Below, piece by piece: positions 45,521 through 57,400 of a stretch of 64,000 nucleotides of DNA. The notes beneath the pieces are model-generated. The model ran no database searches. It worked only from the letters and a program-made list of their open reading frames with translations, and was not told the origin of the DNA. Origin of the DNA: Eledone cirrhosa. Taxonomy: Eukaryota; Mollusca; Cephalopoda; Octopoda; Eledonidae. The DNA is taken from the NCBI GenBank assembly GCA_964016885.1, contig OZ024740.1:301189286-301253285 (forward strand). Reading direction: 5' to 3'. A program made the position numbers and the translations under genes. Position 1 is the first letter of the stretch, and every line of letters begins with the position of its first letter.

Positions 45521-46667
45521 TTACTTTATTTTGTCTCGTTTTATCCTTATCCGCCAAGGGGTAACCATTTCGTCTTACCGCTTCTAGAACGAGTGTCAAC
45601 CAAGACTAGAGGGGTCGTTCTCCCCTAGAGACACGGCTATTTCCCGCCGGCCGCCATCCCGGTATTTCTTGGTCACGGGGTTTTCTTTTTGTTGTTTTTT
45701 TTAAATTGTTATTATCATGAGTGGTTCCTTAATGTGAGCATTGCGTGGTTTAAGAATGAAATTATTAATAATTGTCTCCACTCCAGGCACAAGGTCAGCA
45801 ATCACCCAGTACATTACAATAATATAATATACTTTTCTGCTGAAGTTGCCTGTTATTGTTGTTGGCTATGTCGGTGGTGGTGCTGGGGATTTTTATATTG
45901 TTGGCGAGGAAGGGGTGAGCCAGCAGTGCCATAGTTGTTGATGTTGACGTTTGGCCGGTGGCCAGGTCACTAAGTCAATCTATTCATATCTTTTGCTAGC
46001 CCCTCCCTTGTCTAGTGATACCGCCACCTTCCCCTTTCTCTCTCAAGTTAACAGGGGAATAGTGATGGTAGTAATGAAGGAGTGGTGGCGGTGGTGATGG
46101 GATAGTGGTAGCAATGATGGATGGAGTGGTGTCGGCGGTGGCGTTGTCGTTACTGGGTTTTTTCGATATGTAATATCTATGAGTGTGTGTCGGGTATGTT
46201 TAATATATATTGTGTTGACATATTCCCGTAAAATTGGAATTAAACATTTTGTTAAAAATTGAGACAATAATAATAGTAATTATTATTATGATGCTGGGAT
46301 TGGTGGTGTTGGTGGTGAAATTGCCGTTATCTGGCTGTTATATTTAGTGTGATGGGGTAGGTGGTGTATCAAGTTTCTGGTGTTGGTGAAATTGCTGTTA
46401 TTTGGCTGTTCTATATAGTGTAGACAGAGGGTGTTTTCTTCCATTTATAACCATTTTCTTTTTTGAATACAAAATATATAATACAAAATTGAATATTTGA
46501 GCGATGTAACAATATAATATGGATCCGAAATTTTATGGGACTTGATTCGGTGGTTTATCCAACATTTGTATTAAGAATTGTTATTTCACAATTAATTTAA
46601 ATATGTTAAAAATCAAAAACTCACGGGGCGATTTCATGACCACCCCGTGCGTCTTCTTCCCTTCCCT
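45521..46667 (-). other. Dong-1 D 5'UTR/promoter region
   Basis: It is collinear with 58103-59182 (copy F), and its distal half with 36030-36607. It contains a TAGAGGGGTCGTTCTCCCCTA hairpin (about 45609-45629), the SINE-like GGCACAAGGTCAGCAATC fragment (about 45787) and a GTG-rich minisatellite (about 46060-46150). No ORF is supported. Role as promoter is inferred from position only. Confidence 0.6.
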
Positions 46668-46698
46668 TATTTTTATTATTATTATTATTATTATTATT
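46668..46698 (+). repeat. (TTA)n at the 5' end of LINE copy 2
   Basis: About 10 TTA units preceded by TTATTTT. Confidence 0.95.
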
Positions 46699-46911
46699 GA
46701 ATGCCATGGTTGACGGAGGCTCGGCTCTGTAAGGTATAGTAATTTTTAACCGTTAAAACAATTGTAAATTGTTTAAAACTTGAACCAAATTGTTGATAAA
46801 GACACCCTCCTCCTCGTGAGAGGGGTCTTTCTGTCCGTTATTTGGCCCTTCGGGGTTAAATAACCAGTTATTGGGGTTTTGTACCCAAAATTTCATTTTA
46901 AACAAAAAAAC

Positions 46912-48983
46912 ATGGCTACCAAAAAGAAATTTCATACGTCACTCCCACTCATTCCGTCTTCTTCTTCCTCAATCATCACTACAGCAGAGAGAAGATTGTC
47001 TCTCTCCCTCCCTTCTTTAAATGTGTCTCTCTCCCTCCCTTCTCTTTCGCAAGCGACGAAAGAAAAGAAAAGTCTCGTGCAAAGCGTGCAAGGTTTCTCC
47101 ACGACGACGACGACAGCGACGAAACAGGTGTGCGGGAAATACGAAAACCCAGTTCATTCGTCTGACGTCAGGAATAATAGCAGTAGCAGCCGTAATAACA
47201 ACAGCAACAGTGACAATGAAAACAACAGTAGCAGCCGCAACAGCATCACCAGCAGCATAAACAACAACAGCATTAGCAGCAGCAACACCAACAACAACCA
47301 CAGCAACAGCGGCGGAGGCAGTAGTCGTAGTACCTGCAGCAACAAAAGTACCAGCAGCTCTGACGACAACAACAACAGCAGAGAAAAACCAATCTCATTT
47401 GCAGGTATTGCGAAAAACTTGGAAACAATCCTCATAACAAATGAGGAATTAGAGGAAGCGAAGAAGATGGTGACAAAGAAAGGACACCGAGCAATCTGCA
47501 AGGCAGCGAAAAATTTTTTCGAAACCCAAGAGCACTGTACGGTCACGTACCGTACAGTAAGTACAAAATCCCGTAGGGTGGAAAGAGCCACAGAGGCCCA
47601 AATACAAAAAGCCTTGGGGTCTGTGTGGCAGAGGAAAACGCACATCACCCGAGGCAAAAAATACGCCACCGTAGACGTACTTTTTGCCACACCCCAGGAG
47701 GCAAAGGCCCAATCAGTAGTGACCCTAAGGAGCGAGGAAATGGTGTTGGTGCCCTCCTACTGCGGGCAAAAAATTGTGAGGGTCAAACTGACCCACGTCC
47801 CCCCCGGAATGACCCCTTCTTGGCTGGCCGCGTCTGTCCTCGTCGGAATCGAGGACAAAACAACTGTACTGCAAGTACAGAAAAAAGTAAGAGAAGATTG
47901 GGTCGGCTCCTCCATTGAGATGCTAATCCAAACCAACCAGGAGTGCATCGAAGCTATCCCGGATGTGATAGACTTCGATAACGGCACTCAACTGCCCATA
48001 AGTGTTGAGGGCAAACGCCCGAAATGCTTTCGCTGTGGATCGAAGACTCACCTCAGGGCCTTCTGCAACGAGAAGACCCTGAGAAAGGAGAAAACCCCCC
48101 TCCTTCCGAATCCGGCTCCACGGCTACCAGGAACGATAGGTCCGTGGCACCCATACCCACTCCACGGAAATCAAAGACAGCAGCAGCAGTGGAAATATTA
48201 ACAACAACAACAGCAATACCAAATGCAGCTGCAACAGAGACTCCAGTGCAAACATCACCAACAACAACAAGTGAAAGAGTGGAGCTGGTACCCCTCCCCG
48301 ACCTTACAGAATCAGACATGGAGTGTGAGGTGGGAGAGGGATGGCAAAAGGTCGCAAGAAGGCACAAACGCAGAAGCAGCGCATCGTCGCCTTTGAAAAG
48401 GGAGGAAAGAAATGAGAAAAGGGTAAAGTCTACTGCAAAGAGACCCACAGCAGCAACACCACCAACACCATCACCACCCACACCAGCACCACCATCACCA
48501 CCGGCGACAACCCCACCGCCAACAACACCTTCAACACCACCACCACAAGCACCAACATCGCAAACACAACAACAAAACACACACACCCAGCAACAACGAC
48601 AAGAAAATAGCAGAACCACACCCCACCCCCAGAAAAACAAATGCACGGCAATAAACACACACAACAAGAAACTAATGACTTACATAATTGAACACACAGA
48701 CATTTCACAACAGGACTACATAATACCAGCACCAATCAAAACGCCAACTAACATAAGACTGCTAAAAATAGCACAGAAACAATACACAAACATTAAAACG
48801 AAATTCCCCAACGCAGTTGGTGATTTCAGGGACCTAGGAGGAACCATCAATCGAAGAGTATATTCAGACATTCTCTTAGAAGAGCCGACGACCAGCCGAA
48901 GGGACGATTCAACGGTCCCTTCACCAGACGATCAAGTGAAAAGGGATGTAAAAACCATCCCTCCTCTACCAAAAGTACGGTAA
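46912..48983 (+). pseudogene. LINE copy 2 ORF1 (type B), zinc-knuckle protein, one frame break
   Basis: The ATG at 46912 (MATKKKFHTSLPLIP) is chosen as the first in-frame ATG after the 5'UTR. A long Ser/Asn-rich tract (about 47160-47390) precedes the folded core: FAGIAKNLETILI, CTVTYRTV, VERATEAQIQKALGSVW, YATVDVLFATPQEA, VPSYCGQ, VPPGMTPSW, then the CX2CX4HX4C knuckle CFRCGSKTHLRAFC (48024-48065). The frame changes once near 48130. The other frame then runs to a TAA at 48981 with a Pro/Thr-rich region and the conserved end YTNIKTKFPNAVGDF. By eye the core is about half identical to type A. Confidence 0.82.
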
Positions 48984-49017
48984 GTGGTCTTTCCCATCTT
49001 TTCCACTCTATTTAAAC

Positions 49018-52000
49018 ATGACCTCACTCAGAATAGGCAGCATAAATGCGCGTGGCTTGGGGTCGTCATGGAAGCAGGGTCACCTGCTCAACGACCTCAG
49101 GTCACTAAACATAGATGTAGTGGCCATCAGCGAGACCAGAATCTCCGAAGCACGGGCCTTCGCACCGATCTTCGGTGGCTACGATGTGTACGCATCTCCC
49201 AGCCGTCCTGGATCGGGTGGAGGAGTTGCTGTGCTTTTTCGGAGAGGTTTGGATCTCGCCATACGGGCCATCTTCCTGGACCCAGAGGGTAAGCTGGTGG
49301 TGCTGGACGTGACCAGCGGAGACGGGCAAGCTTTCAGGCTAGTGGCCGTCTATGCCCCGACAGGAGCAGGGCGGCCTGATTTCTTCCGGCGTCTGGAGAC
49401 CTTTCTTGGAACGTCCCGCTCTTTAGTGTTAGTGGGCGACTGGAACGGGATCTTAGATGCACGCTGGGACTGTGTGGGATTAGCGGATAGGGGTGGAGGG
49501 TGCAAGAGCCTCACCAACCTGCTCAGGCGTTTTGAACTGTCTGACAGGTACCGATTGGATTTCCCGAATGTGCCAATGTGGACTTGGACAAACCGCATAG
49601 AGTCATCCAGATCATATCTAGATAGAGTATTTTGTAAGGAAATAGATAGGTCTAGCATAGGCTGTCCACAATTCAAGATAGTCAGCTACACGGACCACAA
49701 ATTCGTGACCTGTGTGCTTGACTTAGATAGGCTTCATAGACGAGGACCCGGCTACTGGAAGCTAAACGCGTCCTTACCAGCGCGCAAGGCCTACAGAGAC
49801 CGGATTAGCGAACTAGTTAAGCGGGCGTTGACGGGGGCCATCGTCAACAACAAGTGGTGGTTTGCTCTGAAAAGAGCGATTAGAATAGAATCGATTAGGT
49901 TTAGTAAGGCTTTAGCAATAGAGAAAAATAGAGCAGAGGGAGAACTAGTTAGAAAATTAGACGAGGCGCTTAGCAAAGGCATTGCGACCGACGTGCTTGC
50001 GGCGAAATTGGCCCTTGACCAATTCTTCAATGCAAAGCACGAAGGCTGCGTTGTCAGAGCTAGGGTGCGTGCTCTCAGACACGAGGGGACGAAAGCCGTT
50101 CAATGGGCCCGAGTGGCGGAGGCGCGTCGTGGCAACAAAGCCACGATCCGGTCTTTGGTGGACCACGACGGGCGCATGCTACTCGATCCCGGGCAAATGT
50201 GTGAAGCTTTTCAGCGACACTTCGCTCAGCTGTTCGGGGGCAGCGGGGGGCCGGGTAGAGGGATGGACTTTAGTGTCTACCTCGACGGACTGCCGCGGCT
50301 CTCGGCCACTGAGGCGAGGTGTGGCGAAAAGCCGATAACAGCCGCTGAAGTACGGGAGGCAATGACTGGCTGCACAAGGGGTAAATCGCCTGGTTTGGAT
50401 GGTCTGCCCTATGAACTTTACGTACAGATGCCAGACTTGTTCGGAGGCCTTTTGGCGGACGTCTACTGCAACTGGCAACAGAACGGGAGAATTCCCAGTT
50501 CTGTGAGCCGAGGAGCGGTGGCACTGCTGAGAAAGGATCCGAACAAGGGGGATAACATAGACAATTTCCGGCCCATAACTCTGCTAAACACAGAGTTTAA
50601 GATTTTGGCCAAGGTGCTAGCAAAGAGGTTGGCGCTTGCCGTTGGTGGTCTGGTGGGAGAGGCGCAGACATGCGCCATTCCCGACAGATCCATCCACGAC
50701 AACCTCCACCTCATGCGATACATCGTAGAGAGGGTAGCTAGGGAACCTGGCACGGGTGGGCCCTTGATCAATTTAGATCAGTCGAAAGCTTTCGATAGGG
50801 TCGACCATCGTTACCTAGCGGCAGTCCTGAGGGCGGCTGGCTTTGGGCCCGTCTTCAGAGGCTGGATCGCTGCCATGCACAGCGACATCTGCTCTGTGGT
50901 GAGAGTGAACGGTCACCTGTCGGAACCGTTCAACATCATGCGCTCGGTCCGCCAAGGATGTCCCCTCTCGTCCCTCTTGTACGTATTGACTCTCGAGCCA
51001 TTACTGCACAAACTGGAGACGTTGAGGGGAGTCCCGCGCGAACTAGGATGCGGAAGATCCGTGTCAGCATATGCGGACGATGTCACCGTAGTGGTGTCGA
51101 ACGCCAAACACATCGAGGCGATCGGCACTACACTAAGAGAATACGAAGCGGTGACAGGAGCAATGATCAACTAGGAAAAGTCAGTGGGCCTGCAGCTCGG
51201 CACCTGGAGAGGCAGGTCCATGCCGTCCAACAGCGTCGTCGGGCGCTGGACGGACGGACCGGTTAAATTGCTAGAGGTCTGGTTCGGTCCGGACCTCCAG
51301 ACGGACAAAAACTGGGACGAGGTGACGAGCAGGGTGGCTTCTCTCACCCAGAAATGGGCGGAGAGGAAGCTATCCCTGAAAGGTCGAGCGGAGGTGGCTA
51401 ACGCGTACATCGCGTCTGTCATCTGCTACCGCCTAACCGTCGTACCTTGTCCTAAGCCTCGCCTGACTGCGCTGGAGCGTTTGCTCTTTCGCTTTTTGTG
51501 GAAGGGACGTGCTCCGATGGTCAGGCGGTCCATCTGTTGTCAACACCCGCTACGTGGAGGGCTGGGCATGCCGTGGCTGATGATGCGCAGGCACGCGCTC
51601 AGGCTACGACATCTCCACCTCTTCCTCGACGGTGATCAGGTGTGGTCGCCGTTTGCTAGACGCGTTTTTCCCCAGCTCGTTTCCTTGACGGAGCTGCAGT
51701 CCTGGGTCAAGCGAAGACCGAGAGGGAGCGCCTGGAGACTGGAATGTCTTCAGGCGCTCACAGCCCTCGACCAATCGGGCAATGTGATCGGTGGAAACTC
51801 CACCTCGGCGTTCTATAGAGGATTAGTTGAGGGGAAGAGCGACGACGTACTTGGGGAAACTCTAGGCGTCGACGAAAATCAACTAGCCAATCTCTTCGGA
51901 AGAACTTTCGGGCCAGGGCCTATGGACAACTTCCAGAAATCTCTGGCCTGGCAGTGCTACCGAGGAGCCTTGCCAGTTCGGGATAAACTCTACAGGCATG

Positions 52001-52437
52001 GAGGTGCCGTCAGCCGGGCATGTCCGAGATGCGCGCAGGGCGACGAAACCGTCCTGCACGCACTCGTCCAGTGTCCGAAAATTGCCGACTTGTGGGTTTA
52101 TGTCGAACACCTGCTGTCGCGTTTAGGACGGATCCAGCTATCATCTGAGTCTATCGTGAGGATTGCCCCGCCCTCCTCCTTTAGCCGGGAAGGGCAGGCA
52201 GTTTTTATCTGTCTGGTGGCCATGGCGAAAGAGATAGTATGGTGGACACGTTTGAAAGGGCTGAAGACGAGCACTTACCTCTTCGGTGATGCTCTGATTG
52301 ACTTTTTCAAATTTCATTTGAAAAGGAAAATCAGAGTAGAGAAGGAAGTGCTCTCTTCCCAGCATTTTGTTGAAAGATGGGTGAGAGAAGCAAGAATGGC
52401 CCGAGTGAATGGGCCGACTCTGAGTATATATCTGTAA
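49018..52437 (+). pseudogene. LINE copy 2 ORF2 (APE endonuclease-reverse transcriptase), one nonsense codon
   Basis: The ATG at 49018 lies 34 bases after the ORF1 stop. The APE-type endonuclease covers residues 1 to about 230: Asn 10, Glu 39 (ISETR), Tyr 112 (VAVYAP), GDWN 140-143, LDR 201-203, and YTDHKF with Asp 226/His 227. Reverse transcriptase: NFRPITLLN (516-524), motif A LDQSKAFDRVDH (586-597), motif B RQGCPLSS (645-652), motif C YADD (685-688). Codon 719 is TAG (51172-51174), where copy 3 has CAG. The same frame then continues to 1139 residues in total, with a CX2CX8HX4C zinc finger at about 1002-1019. Apart from that stop the protein looks complete. Confidence 0.9.
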
Positions 52438-52531
52438 ACTAAAGGTGGAAAACTGGGAGAGGGCACTTGCCTTGGTGGTCAGGGTCATTGTGGCTTTTTA
52501 CTGGGCTTTCTCCACAAATGTCCCTCCGAAG

Positions 52532-52551
52532 TCTCCCCCCTATTGGGGAAT
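52532..52551 (+). other. conserved C/G stem-loop in LINE copy 2 3'UTR
   Basis: CTCCCCCCTATTGGGGA, identical to the block at 10816-10832 in LINE copy 0, about 150 bases before the 3' end. It is a candidate structure for RNA recognition by the reverse transcriptase. Confidence 0.5.
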
Positions 52552-52699
52552 TTTTTTCATTGTTATTTTCATTGTTATTTTTGTTACATCCTCTGTTTTT
52601 GTTTTTTTACACGCAGAAATGCCCATTTGTACCGTCCTGCATTGTCCTGCACTGTCCTAAATGTCTACTTTATGTAAACCCTTGTGGTTAATAAAGAAA

Positions 52700-52701
<2 letters not shown>

Positions 52702-52769
<68 letters not shown>
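52702..52769 (+). repeat. (ATT)n between LINE copy 2 and Dong-1 E
   Basis: About 22 uninterrupted ATT units, shared as 3' flank of both elements, which converge here. Confidence 0.97.
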
Positions 52770-52770
<1 letters not shown>

Positions 52771-52911
52771 GTTGCATTAACTTGCTTTATGTTCATACGA
52801 GTTATCACCAAGTCACAACCAGTGACCTCAAGAGACAACAAGGTCCGCCATGTTGAAGAAAGAACATACATACTCACACATGCATCTTTAGTGTTTAGAC
52901 TTGTAATGTAC

Positions 52912-54298
52912 TTATATTGACAGAATCTTCCTTAGTATATGGGCAGATCCCATTAGTACTATCTTTTGTATTTCTCCTATACGCGGGTTTCCTGGGATTT
53001 GCGATAAGTAATCATTAGACCCCTTAGGTATCATTCCCAGAGCGCCTACAACCACTGGTATTGTTTTAGTTCTCAATTTCCACATTTTCCCAATGTCTAT
53101 CTCCAGGTTCTTATACTTGCTCAATTTTTCAAATGTTTTTATAGATACATTCTTGTCTATTGGAACAGACATATCAATTAGCAGGCATACCCTCTTTTGA
53201 AAGTTCTTCAATATTATATCAGGTCTATTTGCATCTATTTTTCGGTCTGTTTGGATTCTAAAGTTCCACAAGATTGAGATGTGATCTTTTTCAAGTATGG
53301 GAGGTGGTTGATGCTCCCACCAATTCTTTTGATGGGGCTGGTCAAAATGCTTACACATTATCCAATGTATGTATTGTGCAGCTCTGTCATGCCTGTTTAG
53401 GTATTCGGTTGGAGCTATAGAACTGCACATTGAAATTCAATGTGCAGTCCTATAGCTCCAACCGAATGGTCAATGGTCTCTGGTTTTTTGCATACACGGC
53501 ATAATGGGCTGCACCCATTTTTTATTATGTTGGCTTGGTAATTTTTTGTTGGCAGACACTGATCTTGTGCTGATATAACCAGTCCTTCAGTCTCCGATTT
53601 CAGTCCAGAGGATGCCAACCACTGATGGGTTAAAGTTTTGTCAACATCAGGATTGTTAGCTCGCTCTGGGTATTTTCCATACAGAGTCATTTCTTGCCAT
53701 TTCTTAGCCAGTTTCTCTAGCAGTTCTTTCTTGGCAGTTACTTTTACCTGCTTTGCTTTTTCTGTGTTTTCCATTTCAGCAGTAAATGGGACTTCTGAAA
53801 TTTGTAGTCCATTACTGTATCTTTGTGCATCTTTTGTAATGGAATATGATCTTTTGATGCTTTCGTGTTTCAAAACGAGTTTCATCATCCAATCATGTGA
53901 TTCCCTTAGATATGTAGATAATCCAATTGTTGCAGTTTTCAACGCAATGTCTAACTGGATTAACCCACGTCCTCCTTCTTTCCTAGGGAGATATATTCTA
54001 TCTATATCTGCCTTAGGGTGATGCATTCTGTGCATGGTTAAGAATTTTCGAAATTTTGTATCGAGCCTACGGATCTCTGTGCTTGACCAGTTGATGACAT
54101 TGTAACTGTATGTTACTACTGGTATGGCAAGCGTGTTTATGGCATCGATCCTATTCCTTGCATTCAATTCCGTTCTTAAGATTGCTCTTACTCTCCGGTA
54201 ACATTCCTTCCTTATCCTTTCCCTCATTGTCGAGTGCTTGATTCCGTCTCCTTCACAAACACCTAGATATTTGTAAGTTTTTTCTTGATCAAGTTCTC
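52912..54298 (-). pseudogene. Dong-1 E fragment: thumb, zinc finger, RLE
   Basis: The frame from 54298 is open through the thumb and a zinc finger that has lost one glutamine (CRVCKKPETIDH) to about 53470. There the inverted micro-duplication replaces a few bases. The C-terminal frame (53430-52912) keeps the RLE domain: NRPDIILKNF and LLIDMSVPID, ending ILRKILSI. It has no polymerase active site, so it is a dead fragment. Confidence 0.83.
53403..53467. repeat. perfect short hairpin (32-bp arms) inside Dong-1 E
   Basis: ATTCGGTTGGAGCTATAGAA and the following 12 bases are followed, after a single A, by the inverted complement with one mismatch. Copy F at 54947-54985 has the left arm only. The right arm replaces about six original bases. 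Confidence 0.92.
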
Positions 54299-54318
54299 TT
54301 ATTATTATTATTATTATT
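54299..54318 (+). repeat. (ATT)n between Dong-1 E and F
   Basis: About 6 units. It joins the truncated 5' end of E to the 3' end of F. Confidence 0.93.
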
Positions 54319-54458
54319 TGCATTTATCTTGCTTTATGTTTATACGAGTTATCACCAAGTCACAACCAGTGACCTCAAGAGACAACAAGGTCCGCCATGT
54401 TCAAGAAAGAACACACATATTCACACATGCATCCTTAGTGTTTAGACTTGTGATGTAC

Positions 54459-57400
54459 TTATATTGACAGGATCTTCCTTAGTATACGGGCAGTTCCCAT
54501 TAGTACTATCTTTTGTATTTCTCCTATACGCGGGTTTCCTGGGATTTGCGATAAGTAGTCGTTAGACCCCTTAGGTATCATTCCCAGAGCGCCTACAACC
54601 ACTGGTATTGTTTTAGTTCTCAATTTCCACATTTTTCCAATTTCTATCTCCAGGTTCTTATACTTGCTCAATTTTTCAAATGTTTTTATAGATACATTCT
54701 TGTCTATTGGAATAGACATATCAATTAGCAGGCATACCCTCCTTTGAAAGTCCTTCAATATTATATCAGGTCTATTTGCATCTATTTTTCGGTCTGTTTG
54801 GATGCTAAAGTTCCACAAGTTTGAGATGTGATCTTTTTCAAGTATGGGAGGTGGTTGATGCTCCCACCAATTCTTTTGATGGGGCAGGTCAAAATGCTTA
54901 CACATTATCCAATGTATGTATTGTGCAGCTCTGTCATGCCTGTTTAGGTATTCGGTTGGAGCTATAGGACTGCACATTGAAATTATATGGTCAATGGTCT
55001 CTGGTTGTTTTTTGCATACACGGCATAATGGGCTGCAACCATTTTTTATTATGTTGGCTTGGTAATTTTTTGTTGGCAAACACTGATCTTGTGCGGATAT
55101 AATCAGTCCTTCAGTCTCCGATTTCAGTCCAGAGGATGCCAACCACTGATGGGTTAAAGTTTTGTCAACATCAGGATTGTTAGCTCGCTCTGGGTATTTT
55201 CCATACAGAGGCTTTTCTTGCCATTTCTTAGCCAGTTTCTGTAGCAGTTCATTCTTTGCAGTTACTTTTACCTGCTTTGCTTTTTCTGTGTTTTCCATTT
55301 CAGCAGTAAATGGGACTTCTGAAATTTGTAGTCCATTACTGTATCTTTGTGCATCTTTTGTAATGGAATATGATCTTTTGGTGCTTTCGTGTTTCAAAAC
55401 GAGTTTGATCATCCAATCATGTGATTCCCTTAGATATGTGGATAATCCAATTGTTGCAGTTTTCAACGCAATGTCTAACTGGATTAACCCACGTCCTCCT
55501 TCTTTCCTAGGGAGATATATTCTATCTATGTCTGCCTTAGGGTGATGCATTCTGTGCATGGTTAAGAATTTTCGGATTTTTGTATCGAGCCTACGGATCT
55601 CTGTGCTTGACCAGTTGATGACATTGTAACTATAGGTTACTACTGGTATGGCAAGCGTGTTTATGGCATCGATCCTATTCCTTGCATTCAATTCCGTTCT
55701 TAAGATTGCTCTGACTCTGCGGTAACATTCCTTCCTTATCCTTTCCCTCATTGTCGAGTGCTTGATTCCGTCTCCTTCACAAACACCTAGATATTTGTAA
55801 GTTTGTTCTTGATCAAGCTCTCTTATCACGTTCCCCCGATCAAGATTAATGTCTGAACTCTTCAGCAGCTTTCCTCTGGTGAACGTTGCTTTGGCGCATT
55901 TATCCAGTCCAAACTCCATTTTAATGTCATCACTGAACTGCTTCACAGTGGATAATAGCCCTTGCAATTGTTCATCATTTTTTGCGAATAGTTTCAGGTC
56001 ATCCATGTAGAACAGGCAATTAATGGTTTTGTCATAGACTCTATATCCATGTTTTGTTTCATTGAGCATTTTACTTAATGGTATAAGTGCGATGCAGAAT
56101 AAAAGCGGTGATAAAGAGTCACCCTGAAAAATTCCACAATTAATGTTAACTTCTCCAGCTTCCAGTGATTTTGTTTCACTATTCAAAAGGAGTGTCGTTC
56201 TCCATGTCCTCATACTGAATGACAGGAACCTCCTGACAACGGGGGATATTTTGAAAATCTCTAAACATTTTTCAATCCAACTGTGTGGCAAACTATCAAA
56301 TGCTTTTTTATAATCTATCCAAGCAATCGATAGATTTTTGTGTCTATTATGACAATCTTCCAGTATCATTTTGTTAACCAGAAGCTGATCCTTACAGCCA
56401 TATGAGCCTCGTTTACACCCTTTCTGCTCAATGGGAAATAGGTCATTTGTTTTCAGGTGGTCATATGTGTATTCAGTTAGGACTGATGTTAAAATTTTAT
56501 ACATTGTGGTCAAGCAGGTTATCGGTCTGTAATTTTTGGGATTGTTTGTCTCATCATTCTTCGGTAGCAGGAATGTAATGCCGTTAACTAGCCATGATGG
56601 TATCTTTTCTGGCTCCTTAACTACTTCATTGTAAAGTTGGGCTAACAGCTCATGAGACTCTGTGAAGGCATTTATCCAAAAGTATTGTATTTTGTCTTTT
56701 CCTGGGGATTTCCATTTGCTGGTTTTTCTTAGAGCCAAGCGCAGCTGTTCAACTGTTATATTTTCCCATGTTTGTTCTTCAAGGTGAGCTGTTTCTTTCA
56801 TTTGTCTGTCTATCCATGGGGCATGTATGTTATGAACTTTTTCTTCGGCCCAGATCTTTTCCCAGAATTCTTGCACTTCCTCCTTGGGTGGTATTGATTT
56901 AGCAGTTATTGTTGACTTACCAATTTTTCTGTAGAAGTTTCTTTGGTTGTTTTTGAACATATTATTGTCCTTATAGAATCTAGATCGTTTTTCAAAGCGC
57001 CTTATACGAGCAGCTTTGGCCGACACTTTTTGCTTGATTGTTTCTATCAGCATGTCTATGTCACATGTTGATCTTATACTGTACTTTTTTTTCAATTTTC
57101 TAAGTTTAGTTTGTTTAACATGTTCACCTACTTTATAGTTTGTTAAAATTTCTATGTCAGATCGGAGAAGGTTTATTTGGCGATTGATGTTATCTTGCCA
57201 AGTAGATTTCTTGTGGGAATTCCTTTGTTTTTTCATCTTCACTCCACATAAGTGAGTGGTGACTTTAGCCGATGCATAATAGAGATGATTTAAGTCAGTA
57301 ATGTTTATTTTGTTTGTGATGATAATGTTTTTGAGAATTATGTTAGTCTTGTGTATTATCTTTTGGTTCTGTTTGGAGTTCTGGATCTTAGGGAGGGTGT

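Larger units (their letters stand above)
43727..46667 (-). mobile_element. Dong-1 copy D, 3' half deleted
   Basis: It is collinear with Dong-1 F from RT motif A (DYKKA near 43735) to the 5' end at the (TTA)n at 46668. The 3' half, with the catalytic YMDD, zinc finger, RLE and 3'UTR, is gone and the break is fused to LINE copy 1. Confidence 0.83.
46699..52701 (+). mobile_element. Tx1-like LINE copy 2 (ORF1 type B), nearly full and intact
   Basis: About 6.0 kb: 5'UTR starting GAATGCCATGGTTGACGG, ORF1, ORF2 and a 3'UTR ending TTAATAAAGAAAT. It is flanked by (TTA)n on the left and (ATT)n on the right, the same strand sense. Its 5'UTR and ORF1 differ strongly from copies 1 and 3, while ORF2 is almost the same. 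Confidence 0.88.
52770..54298 (-). mobile_element. Dong-1 copy E, 5'-truncated
   Basis: The 3'UTR starts at 52770 and the element is truncated at 54298 inside the IRELDQEKTYKYLG segment, next to (ATT)n. It is almost identical to the corresponding part of copy F, apart from an inverted micro-duplication at 53403-53467. Confidence 0.86.
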
